From Bacteroidales bacterium UBA5219 (GTDB lineage Bacteria > Bacteroidota > Bacteroidia > Bacteroidales > ML635J-15), in contig DHVB01000048.1 in assembly GCA_002412425.1 (NCBI GenBank), forward strand, positions 1-13,731: a stretch of DNA of 13,731 nt, in the 5' to 3' direction. Positions 1 through 9,600 of the stretch are shown piece after piece. Position numbers and translations under genes: made by a program. Under the pieces are notes generated by a model. It was not told the DNA's origin. It saw nothing but the letters and a program-made list of their open reading frames with translations, and searched no databases. Each line of letters starts with the position of its first letter. The first letter of the stretch is position 1.

Positions 1-1
1 G

Positions 2-2455
2 TTGATTATGACTAATAATATTGACTCTGGTAAGCGTTGGCTAATTTACAATTCTGCAAAACTGCCTGTTTATGCTTGGGACAGTAGAGATCAGCTAACA
101 AAAAGCGAGTATGATGTTTTGCTAAGACCAACAAACACCTTGCTAAAAGCAGGTACTGCCACAGAAATTAAAGTTCAAAAAATTGAATATGGTACAAATG
201 CAAATTTGAATAATATTGGACAAATTGAAAATATTTATGCCCAAGACGGCAAAACAAGTTTTGAATATGATTTTAAAGGCAATATTACCAAGCAAAACAA
301 ACAATTTGCTCAAGATTATCAAAACAAATTAGATTGGAATGGAACTGTAGCACTTAATAATGAAATTTTTGCTACACAAACAACTTATGACGCTTTAAAT
401 AGACCTGTAACTCTAACACAACCTGACAACACAATTATAACAAATATTTATAATAAAGGAGGATTGTTGGAGAAAGTTAAGCAAGGCAGCACAGAATATA
501 TTAGCAATATTGATTATAATGCAAGAGGGCAGCGTACAGATGTATATTATGGGAATAACAGTAAAACTGCTTATACTTATGATACTGAAAACTTCCGACT
601 AACAAGATTGCTTACTACAAAAAACAGTGGGCAGGTTATTTTGCAGGATTTGAATTATACTTACGATTCTGTTGGTAATATTCTGGAAATTGAGGACAAC
701 GCACAGCAGACTGTTTATTTCAATAATTCGGTAATAGACCCTGTTTCGACTTATGAATATGATGCATTGTATAGGCTACTTGAAGCTACAGGTAGAGAAA
801 AAGGCGGTCTAAATTCTGCTCCAACGCAAGCAGATTTAGCGATAGTTAGTCCTGTCCCACACAATAATCAAAGTAATGATGTAAGTAATTACACTCAAAC
901 TTTTGAATACGACAAACTTGGCAATATTTTAAACATGTGCAGTCAGAACAAATGGTCGAGAAATTATTTTTATGATACTGCTACAAATCAATTACAAAAG
1001 CATGATGAGTTTGGACAAAACGAATATACTCACGATGCACATGGCAACATGCTGAGCATGCCAGGAATTTCAGAAATGGTTTGGGATTTTGGTGATAAAC
1101 TTAATAAAACCATTAGTGGAACAGTAATCAGTTATTATAACTACGATTCTGGAGGAGAACGAACTCGTAAGGTTGTTTTAAAACAAGGAGGCATTCGTGA
1201 AGAGCGTTATTACATAAATGGTTACGAAGTATATCGCAAATTTATAAGTAATGTAATTGATACCGAGCGACAAACACTCCATATTGCTGATGAAAGCAAA
1301 CGTTTTGCAATAATTGACACATTAAACATAGAAAATGGTATAAGTCTTGGAACAACAGATGTTACAATACGTTACCAATATGATAACCATTTAGGTTCTG
1401 CTTCGTTAGAGCTTGATGAATTTGCAAATATAATTTCCTATGAAGAATATCACCCTTTTGGCACAACTAGTTACCGCAGCGGCAGAAACGAAGTAGATGT
1501 GTCGTTAAAGCGATACAAATATATTGGCAAAGAAAGAGATGAAGAGACTGGACTGTATTATTATGGAGCAAGATATTACGCAGCGTGGTTGTGTAGGTTT
1601 GTGAGCGTGGATCCTAAATTAAATGAGATGCCCCATTTTTCTTCTTATACCTATTGTTATGATAATCCTATGAAACATATTGATGATAAAGGAAAGAAAC
1701 CAAAAGTAATTGTTACCAATAAAGAAGGAGTAACAAATATTCGTATTGAAAACACATTATATATAACAAATAGACATAAGAAAAAGTTTGACAATTTTGA
1801 AACCATGATTAATGATATAAATGAAAAATATTTAAAAGGAGACTCATTTAATTTAATAGATTTTTCTACAACAGGATTGCAGAAAGACGGCACTTTTAAG
1901 TTTGATAAACAAAAAATTAATATTGAAATTGAAACAAAATACGAAGTTGTCAAAAATAGACGGGAAGCAAAACAGAAAATAGATGAGTCAGGTGGATTTG
2001 GGACAATTTTGATGTCACTATCACCTTTAACACCAACAAGTTCTTATTCTAATAAAGGGAGGTATGATAAAATATATTTAGATACTATCGATGGTGCAGA
2101 TGTACTTTCTCATGAAATTGGTCATGATTTTGGATTTAAAGACAAATATGTTACAGATGTGGATGGCTTGTATTATGAATCAAGACCTTTAGCAGAACAT
2201 TTGAACACTTTAATGGGAACAAGAAGCCCAATAAGTAAAAAAGAATTGGCACAAATAGGTCTAAATGTTCTTAACTTAAATATTACTGGGACATTAAATA
2301 TTAGTTTGATTGATTCAAAAATTGACAAACCATATAAAAAAGGAGATGTCGTTTCTGTTGTAGGATGGGATTTTGAAAATAAGACACAAACTAAAACTGT
2401 TTTTCAAATGAAAGTGTTAAATAATAAAAGTACATTAGGAGTTGAAATTAAATGA
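2..2455 (+). CDS. TcC-type RHS/YD-repeat toxin (5'-partial) with C-terminal zinc-metallopeptidase cargo domain
   Basis: This is the C-terminal 817 codons of an RHS-repeat toxin. The frame is open at the window edge and begins mid-domain, so the TTG at base 2 is not taken as the real start. YD-type repeats fill residues about 1-500 (for example YDALNRP, YTYDSVGN, YEYDALYRLLEATGR, FEYDKLGN), closely resembling Photorhabdus TccC proteins; in that family they build a hollow cocoon around the toxin. The RHS core follows (GKERDEETGLYYYGARYY, then RFVSVDP). R524, D537 and D561 match in spacing the Arg/Asp/Asp residues of the TcC self-cleaving protease. The signature is slightly atypical: DDKG at 561-564 instead of DPDG, and Cys531 where Gly usually precedes R-F/W. 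Residues about 565-817 form the variable cargo. H704-E705-x-x-H708-x-x-G711-x-x-D714 is a metzincin/snapalysin-like zinc motif, and NTLMG (Met738) resembles a Met-turn. The stop overlaps the next start by four bases. TcC assignment is strong; the protease target is unknown. An interbacterial RHS effector is the alternative. Confidence 0.9.
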   Translation: MIMTNNIDSGKRWLIYNSAKLPVYAWDSRDQLTKSEYDVLLRPTNTLLKAGTATEIKVQKIEYGTNANLNNIGQIENIYAQDGKTSFEYDFKGNITKQNKQFAQDYQNKLDWNGTVALNNEIFATQTTYDALNRPVTLTQPDNTIITNIYNKGGLLEKVKQGSTEYISNIDYNARGQRTDVYYGNNSKTAYTYDTENFRLTRLLTTKNSGQVILQDLNYTYDSVGNILEIEDNAQQTVYFNNSVIDPVSTYEYDALYRLLEATGREKGGLNSAPTQADLAIVSPVPHNNQSNDVSNYTQTFEYDKLGNILNMCSQNKWSRNYFYDTATNQLQKHDEFGQNEYTHDAHGNMLSMPGISEMVWDFGDKLNKTISGTVISYYNYDSGGERTRKVVLKQGGIREERYYINGYEVYRKFISNVIDTERQTLHIADESKRFAIIDTLNIENGISLGTTDVTIRYQYDNHLGSASLELDEFANIISYEEYHPFGTTSYRSGRNEVDVSLKRYKYIGKERDEETGLYYYGARYYAAWLCRFVSVDPKLNEMPHFSSYTYCYDNPMKHIDDKGKKPKVIVTNKEGVTNIRIENTLYITNRHKKKFDNFETMINDINEKYLKGDSFNLIDFSTTGLQKDGTFKFDKQKINIEIETKYEVVKNRREAKQKIDESGGFGTILMSLSPLTPTSSYSNKGRYDKIYLDTIDGADVLSHEIGHDFGFKDKYVTDVDGLYYESRPLAEHLNTLMGTRSPISKKELAQIGLNVLNLNITGTLNISLIDSKIDKPYKKGDVVSVVGWDFENKTQTKTVFQMKVLNNKSTLGVEIK

Positions 2456-3144
2456 AATATAAATTTATTATACTATTTATCTTTGTAATTACTAACGGCT
2501 TGTTTGCAAAAGCTCCTGTTTTCAAAGTTGGTAGGGTATATAAAAGTAAATCTGCAAATGGCAATTTTAAATTATTGGTGATACCAGAAAAAATAAAAGA
2601 ACCTGTATATGCAATTGGTATTGTGAAAGAAAAGGGCAAAAGGTTTGAAAACTATTTTTTTAAATTTAGGTATTTAGAAGGAGACGATTATATTATTTCT
2701 GATAATGGACAGACTGTTGTACAGCTTAAAAGCTACTTTAAGTCTGAAAATATGAAATTCTTAAATGGAAAATTAGTTAGTGAAGACAGAATCCCCGTCT
2801 CTAAAATACATATTTATAAAAATGGAGTTTTACTTAAAAATTTTAGTTTTGATTTTGTTTTTTATACATATGAAGATAAAACCTATTTTCAAAAACTAAC
2901 GCTTGATATAGATGAATCAAAATATCTTAATTTAATTGGTGATACTCTTTATTTAATTTCAGACACAACAATTTATAAAGTTAATATTAATGACGGAAAA
3001 GCAATGCCAACAACTGAAAAAGTTAAGCTAAAGTCATATAAATTCAAAAGTAAGAGACTTAGAGATTGGCATTTGCGAAAGTATAAAAAGTATGATTTAC
3101 TTTTAAAACAAAGTGAGGGTAACGTCCCACATGCTACTTTTTAG
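2452..3144 (+). CDS. Exported protein of unknown function, coupled to the toxin gene (candidate immunity or accessory protein)
   Basis: I do not recognise a family for this 230-residue protein. The N-terminus is a typical Sec signal peptide: MKYK, a hydrophobic stretch FIILFIFVITNGLFA, then a likely signal-peptidase I site after Ala19 or Ala21. There is no lipobox cysteine, so a soluble periplasmic or secreted protein is expected. The mature part looks beta-rich (alternating hydrophobic and charged residues, with short strands such as YAIGIV, TLYLIS and TIYKVNI). The tail at about residues 190-220 is strongly basic. The ATG at 2452 overlaps the toxin stop as ATGA, and AGGAG lies at 2437-2441, ten bases upstream; both support this start and translational coupling. 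Tight linkage to a metallopeptidase-bearing toxin suggests an immunity or helper role, by context only. The last residues (about NVPHATF) are encoded inside a degenerate repeat that recurs downstream, so the C-terminus may have been altered by that element. Confidence 0.75.
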   Translation: MKYKFIILFIFVITNGLFAKAPVFKVGRVYKSKSANGNFKLLVIPEKIKEPVYAIGIVKEKGKRFENYFFKFRYLEGDDYIISDNGQTVVQLKSYFKSENMKFLNGKLVSEDRIPVSKIHIYKNGVLLKNFSFDFVFYTYEDKTYFQKLTLDIDESKYLNLIGDTLYLISDTTIYKVNINDGKAMPTTEKVKLKSYKFKSKRLRDWHLRKYKKYDLLLKQSEGNVPHATF

Positions 3145-3340
3145 TAAAATAGTTTGCAACATTGGTAGTGTCCCATATGGAGCTTTTGTAAATTGTAAAT
3201 TTGTAAAGTATTGATTGTCAATATTTATGCAAAGTGAAAATGTTAAAATATTTATTATATTTGTGGTCGAAAAATAATTTTTAGTGTCTGTATGGGTTGT
3301 AAAAACTATAAACTTAAAATCGTAGTGTACCATATGGCAC
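3119..3340. repeat. Three degenerate copies of a GTAGTGTCCCATATGG-like motif
   Basis: Copies are at 3119-3134 (GTAACGTCCCACATGC), 3165-3180 (GTAGTGTCCCATATGG) and 3322-3337 (GTAGTGTACCATATGG). A weaker relative is at 3283-3295 (AGTGTCTGTATGG). Copies 2 and 3 differ at one of 16 positions and are centred on the palindrome CCATATGG. Copy 1 lies inside the last codons of the preceding gene. They are unevenly spaced (46 and 157 bp start to start). They could be remnants of a mobile-element end, a dispersed genomic repeat, or binding sites for a regulator; the sequence alone does not decide. Confidence 0.5.
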
Positions 3341-3466
3341 CTAAATGTGTTTAAAATTAAGTTGTGGCAAGAGATGGAGTGTGGTTTTATAGTAACATTT
3401 TATTGATAAAACTATCGTCTATGTTGCTAATTTATTTATAGGTTAGAAATATGGTTAACAAATTTT

Positions 3467-3480
3467 AAAAACATGTTTTT
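3467..3480. repeat. Perfect 14-bp palindrome AAAAACATGTTTTT
   Basis: The palindrome reads AAAAA-CATG-TTTTT with no spacer, which leaves no hairpin loop unless the centre opens. It therefore looks more like a protein-binding dyad than an RNA terminator. It lies 212 bp before the TcA start and 21 bp before the larger inverted repeat. Such palindromes arise by chance fairly often in DNA this rich in A and T, so functional confidence is low. Confidence 0.35.
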
Positions 3481-3501
3481 TAACATAAATAATTTCTCGA
3501 A

Positions 3502-3538
3502 TAAAGATAAAATAATAAATTAAAATTATTTATCTTTA
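3502..3538. repeat. Inverted repeat / potential hairpin upstream of the TcA gene
   Basis: The left arm TAAAGATAAAATAAT (3502-3516) is the reverse complement of the right arm ATTATTTATCTTTA (3525-3538) except for one extra A. This gives a 14-bp stem with one bulge and an 8-base loop. The stem has only one G-C pair and no T-tract follows, so it is a poor intrinsic terminator. An operator or a 5'-leader structure for the TcA gene, 154 bp downstream, is possible. Confidence 0.5.
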
Positions 3539-3692
3539 CATTGTAAGTTTTGATAAATTATTTTTAGTTAAGAAGATAGAGGAGAAAGCTAATTTTTATT
3601 AAGGCTACTGTTATAACATAAATGTTTAATTAATCATATTTATTACTTGCATTTTGTTTAAAAAAATTTATTAACATAAAAAAATTACAGTT

Positions 3693-6600
3693 ATGGCACA
3701 AATTACTGGAACTATCACATTTTCAAGTCCAGGATTAGTATATCCTGAGCATCTTAATTTAAGTTTGTGTTATTATGACACTAAAGGATTAAGAAAATAT
3801 GCAAAATTTAACTCGTCAAAAGTCTATAAAGACTTTTCTTACATCATTGAATTAGATGAAAGGGATTTAGATCCTAATATCAATCATTTCATTGAATTGA
3901 AGTATGCAGGTTTAAGTGTAAGAACAGAGCCTTTTGATGTAAAAAAAATTCTTGATTCAAAATATGATATTTCATTTTTCAATCTGAAATATTATATGGA
4001 GTTAACAGGAACAGTACAAACTACAAGAGGAGAAAATCTGGAACGAATTACAGTAACAGTATTGCGACACGAGTTATTAACAACAAGTACAGCAGGTTCT
4101 GCTTCTACTGATGCAAATGGTTATTTTCAATTTCTTTACAATTTCATGTTAAAAGATTTAGAGAAATTTATAGACCCATCTATTTACCCTGAATTCGTTG
4201 GAAACAATGCGTTTGACATCCAGATTGAGGCAAATGATCCTGATTTGCAATTTCCTAATACTTATTCAGATATTTTTTATGATGCAAAAGATAGTGTCCA
4301 TGTTGACATTATCGTAGGGGAGGAAAACGTAAGTGGTAAGCCAGAGTTTGTAAAAAAAGAAGAGCGATTTTTAGCTATAGATGAGTTTGAAGAACTTTCA
4401 TTATCAGACTTAGAGCGAGCAACTCAAAAAACAGAATACGTAAGTAAAAAATTAAAATTAAGCAATGATGAAGCCTCGCATTTTATAAAAGCAAAATATT
4501 ATAAAACAAAATTCTCATGTGACGAACAAATAATGTTTGCTTTGTTAAAAGATAAAACAGAACGTAGTTACAAAGATATTTTATTTACACCTATAGAGCA
4601 ATTAAAAGAGGAAGTTGTTTCGGCAAACGGGAGAAATATCATAAATTTTGTAGAAGAAAAAGGTGTTACTATTGATAATGAAATTGCTAGACTAAGAGAA
4701 AGTTTAATAACTGAATTTTTGAATGAATCAGAAGTCGATACCAAACTTAACTTAATTCAAGGTAGTGGTTCATTAAATCGAACTTTGTTGGTAGAAGCAT
4801 TTATTGACTGGAAAAATTCACCTGAAGAGCAAAACGAAGGTAAAGGATTAAATTTTTATTTATTAGAAAACAATATAATTGACAATGATCAATTTAAAAA
4901 AGCTGAAGTTTATGATAATGTAGCCAAATTATCAAATAATAATATTGGCTTGTCGGTTGCGGTTCTTAGTGATGCAAGTCTTAATTGGACAAGTATTGAT
5001 GATATAATTGCTGCTCAAGATGATTTAGAGACTCTTATCAACGGATACGTTAATTCAAGTGCGATTGAAATTCCAGAAGAGTTTAGTGATGTAACTTCTT
5101 ATGTCAATAATATAAAAAAACAAATGGTAATTCAATATCCATCACAATTTTTAAAGAATGAAATAATAAAACCTGATGCAACACTTTTTGCAGACACTAA
5201 TATTTCAACATTTTTGTCATTAAATCCAGATTTTCAGTTTGGAAAGAATCATGGTTTTGCTACTATTGCCGATCCTAACACTATTTTAGATGGATTGAAT
5301 GAAGCTCAGATTAATGATCTTAAAGTTGAGCTTCAAGAAGCCGAGCAAATATTTAAACTTACGCCATATGCAAATAAATCTGTGCTTGCAGGAGCAATGA
5401 AAACCAGTGGTTTAACATCACCAAGTAAAATTGCTAGATTGTCACGCAACAGTTTTAAAGAGCAAATGCTCGCTTCATTGCCTGCAGGCAATGAAGTTAA
5501 TGAATCTGAACTTGATGAAATTTATACTACTTCAATATATGTTAGCAATGCAACTACTCTTAATATGATAGCTGTTAGTTTTGGAAGACCTCAAACAAAT
5601 TTTCCTGTAGTACCTTCATATAACTTTACTTCTCAGGAAACTACAGCTGGATTTCCGAGTATTTACGAACTATTTGGCTCACAAGATTATTTTGAATACC
5701 CAGAGTGTCGTACTTTATTTAGCCAAGCAGCCTATTTAACAGATTTGCTTAAATTTCTACATGATTCAAATGGAAAAACAAATAATCTTTTTTCGCGAAG
5801 ACCCGACTTGCAACATATATTACTAAATTGCAATAATACAAATACTGTATTACCTCATATTGATCTTATTAATGAAATTCTTGAAAAAGAAGTCTTAAAT
5901 CAGCATAATTCGGCAACAACTGAAATGAATAAGTTGCAAACTACTTGGGCTCCTGAGGAACTTGCTGCATATCCAGAGAATTTAGCAATAACTAAAAATG
6001 CATATAATTATCTTAAAGAAGGAGTTGCACCATGGTCGTTACCTTTTAATCTTCCATTAGAAGAATTTAGATTGTATCTTAAAACACTTGGTCTTAGTAG
6101 AGAAGATATTTTAAAAAACTTTAGTCCATCAGACAATCAAAATGTTTTGAACGAAATATTATTTGAGTCCATTGGTTTAAGTACACAGGAAGTAGCTTTG
6201 ATAACAACTCCTATAACTCAAGCAGAAGAACTTGAAGAAGTATATCCTGGCATATCAACAGTTATAAATGGAAGCAATTATATTGAAACTGGAAATGTGA
6301 AAAAGTTGACATTGTGTTCAGATCTTACATATGATAAAATTAACGAATTGTTAGAGTCATATTTTATAAATCCTGTAAATAATGATAATGTACGCTTTTT
6401 TACTTATACAATACCAGGTTACAATGATGCTATTAATAACTATAATGAAGATCATTCAGACAACCCCATAGTGCCAGGAACACTTGAAACAACTTTTATC
6501 TTAAATGGAACAGCGTCTAACCCTACACCCGGAATTGATTTTTATGATAGGCTACATCGGTTTGAGAGACTTCGTCGAAAACTTGATGTTGAAGTTTTTG

Positions 6601-9600
6601 AGCTGGATCTTATTTTTAATTATTTTAATATCAACTCACTAAATGAAAATGATATTATAAAAATAGCATATTTTCGCAAAGTCAAATCATTGCTAAATCT
6701 TAAAATAGAAGAAACTCTATTACTTTTTGGCGATTTTATAACAGGAAAATCATACACAAATTATGTGAATCTTTATGACTTTATTTTCTTGAAAAAAACT
6801 GAAAATTATCAGTTTAAGGAAAATTTTGAATATTTAATTGGATATGTGGAGAATCCTAGTAATCCTGAGAACTTTACACTAGAGAATATACAAACTATTT
6901 TGCCATATATCTCTGGTGTAAAAATAACAGAACAACAATACTTATCAATTATAAACTACGAATGGGGTACACCATTACCTACTCCTTCACTTGCTGTTTT
7001 GTCAACAATTATAAGAACAGTATTATTATGTAAATCGTTAAATATTTCTGTTGATGAGTTTTATTTTTTGAAAAATAACTTTGAACCAGAAATAAATAAT
7101 CCAAAAGAGATGTTGGAATTTATTGAAATGACAACAAAACTAAAAGATTATGGGTTTAGTATTCCAGATTTGGCATATGTGCTAAAGAATTTGGATATTG
7201 AAGGAAATAAATATTTTAAAACCGAAACGACAATTAAAGAAGAACTTGAAGAGTTAAGAGAAATAATAAAACCTGTTGAGAAAAAACAATACAGAAAACA
7301 TGTAATAGAAAATTCGGAAAAAATCTTTAGTATGATTATAGACCAAGCTCTTGATCTTGTGTTTGAGGATTTTGAAGATGAAAGTTTAGCAGGAAGTTTT
7401 ATTGCAACTCATAGTGATTTATTTCATAATTTTGGTAGCCAATATTCAACGGAACCAGATACAATATTAGAATATTTTCTTTATAACAAAAATAACGCAA
7501 CAAATAAACTACAAGCTGTGTTAGTTGGATTAGGAATAGAATCAAATCTTTTATCTCCTACAAACAGAAAAATAACAAGAGAAATGTTGAAAAAGATCTT
7601 TACAAAAATAAAGACAACTCTTCTTTTACAAACAATAGAATTACAACCATTTTATGTAAAACTTGATGAAATATTTGACTTAAGTCATAATGCAGTTACA
7701 AATCTAACATCAATTAAAGACTCAAATATAGATTTGAATTTAAAGCCATATACTCATTATAATATAAAAGAAATAAACAACAGCAAAAACTTAGAGCCAA
7801 GTAAACATTTCGAGAAAAAAAGTGTAGAAAGTGGAACAATTAAAAATAGCATAGCTAATATATCTGGGTATAAATACTCTACAAGAATTAAAAAAACAAG
7901 CTTGTTAAATGTTGCAAGTAGCAGTATAGACATAGATTATCGTCAGACATTAACTGTTGCTAATTTTATTGAGAAAAATCCAACAGCATTTCCAGACAAT
8001 ACCGATTTTCTTACCGATACTCAATTGCCAAATTACAATAATATTGATTTAAGATACATAAACTATGTAACACAAATGGATTTAGGTGTTTTAGAAGCAA
8101 AAACACTTGAATTAAAAAATCTTATGTCTATATTTATAGATGAAGATAATATCGAAACTGCTGTTACAATAGTATTGAATAGTCCAAATGATTCATTATC
8201 TGATGAAAAACGAAAACTTTTTGTTGAAGATTATTTTAGTTCTTTTATTATAAAATCAGAGGCTTTGGCTTGTTTATGTAACACAGAATTAGAAAGCTAT
8301 ATTTCTAACCCTTGCTTACGTGTAGATTATGTCTTAAATAATTTAAAACAAGAATCAAGAGTTGACAATATCGTTAAGTTTTTTACAGAAAAATTTTCAT
8401 GTGGCGAAGACATAATAGCTAAACTCTTGTTTGAATATGCTGGTAATAATGAAGACGAACCGATTATTGATCATTTTTGCAACGAAGACTTTTATAATGG
8501 AATAGTTATTGAAAACCAAGATGTTTTAAATTACTCAATATTATATAAAACTACTCTGTTTATAAATGAATTCAAATTAAACACTGTAATGCTAAATAAG
8601 ATTTGGGAAATAACTCAATCAGAAAATCAATTGTTTAATATCATTAATGTTTTTAATATTGAAGAATCTACAGAGAAACAGCTTTTGGCATATATAAGAT
8701 TAAGCACTGCCATTGGGATTTCGCACACTTACTTTGCAGATGAAACAGATATCTTTACTTTTTTTACAGATAATTCAGAATTATCTTCATTATCGGCAAA
8801 TGCGAAATCTTTCATTAGCGATATAAGTGGGTGCAAAACAAATGATATAGAAAATTTATCATCAGTATTGCCGACTGACTTGTATATTAATTGGTTTGAA
8901 AGATTGTTGCAATGCCAATATATTATTAAACATCTTGGAACAAATGCACAAACCATAATTGATTTTAATAAACTAGACCAAGAAATTGGTTTTATCCAAA
9001 GCGAAACCATTAGACAACTTGTAAAAAACAAATATTCTGAAGACGAATGGTTCTCAATAGCTGAATCTTTACGAAACCCACTTAGAATTAGACAACGAAA
9101 TGCTTTGCGAGATTATTTAATTATTAGTAGCCAGAGTACTAGTACAAAGTTTGAAAGTTCAAGTGATTTATTTTACCATTTTCTGATTGATCCAGAAATG
9201 ACAACAAGTGTAAAGACTACTCGTTTAACACAGGCTGTATTATCTGTACAACTGTTTATTCAGCGTATTCTTATGGGATTAGAACAAGGTCTTAGTTTTA
9301 ATGAAGATGAAAAGAAAGAACTCGTGTGGCGTAGTAACTATAGAGTTTGGGAAGCTAACCGCAAAATTTTGTTTTTCCCTGAAAATTGGCTAGATCCAGA
9401 ATTAAGACAAGATAAAAGCCCATTTTTCAAAGAATTAGAAGAAAAACTTCTACAAAATGATATTGACGATTCTACAGTTTTTGAAGCATACCATGAATAT
9501 ATTAACAAACTTGACGAAGTTGCAAATCTTGAAATACTGGCAGTACATAGAGTTGGGAATACAAATTCTGAAAGTCAAACATATCATTTTGTCGGAAAAA

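Larger units (their letters stand above)
3145..3692. other. Intergenic region before the TcA gene, with no gene found
   Basis: This 548-bp gap is extremely AT-rich (7 G/C in the 60 bases from 3481). I found no credible coding frame, tRNA or rRNA. It holds the degenerate CCATATGG-containing repeats (3119-3340), a perfect palindrome (3467-3480), a longer inverted repeat (3502-3538) and three copies of TAACATAAA (3481, 3614 and 3672). Perfect matches to the Bacteroidota -7 consensus TAnnTTTG occur at 3196-3203 and 3256-3263, but neither has a TTTG or TTG at the usual 19-21 bp upstream, so I do not call a promoter. The promoter for the TcA gene is probably somewhere here, because the gap is too long and too structured to be a simple operon spacer. 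That is inference. Confidence 0.6.

Noticed and set aside
1657..1953. Reverse-strand open frame of 98 codons inside the toxin cargo region.
   Set aside because: It lies wholly inside the well-supported metallopeptidase region. Its composition is that of an antisense shadow of AT-rich coding DNA, and no domain or leader is visible.
3206..3226. Small hairpin (TATTGA-TTG-TCAATA core) that could be a terminator for the RHS/partner unit.
   Set aside because: The stem is short with a single G-C pair plus a wobble, and no T-run follows, so it is too weak to call.
3196..3263. TAnnTTTG matches (3196-3203 and 3256-3263) as Bacteroidota promoters.
   Set aside because: Neither has a -33 TTTG or TTG at the right distance, both lie over 400 bp from the TcA start, and such 8-mers are common by chance in this composition.
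3240..3284. Fourteen-codon frame (MLKYLLYLWSKNNF) in the intergenic region.
   Set aside because: It is too short, has no ribosome-binding context, and is expected by chance in AT-rich DNA.
3103..3333. Reverse-strand open frame of 76 codons spanning the partner gene's end and the intergenic repeats.
   Set aside because: It overlaps a credible gene and repeated sequence. The translation shows no start signals or protein-like pattern, and its motif recurrence comes from the DNA repeats.
8729..9031. Reverse-strand open frame of 100 codons, and shorter ones at 11204-11419 and 11756-11971, within the TcA gene.
   Set aside because: All are antisense to strongly conserved TcA coding sequence and show no recognisable protein features.
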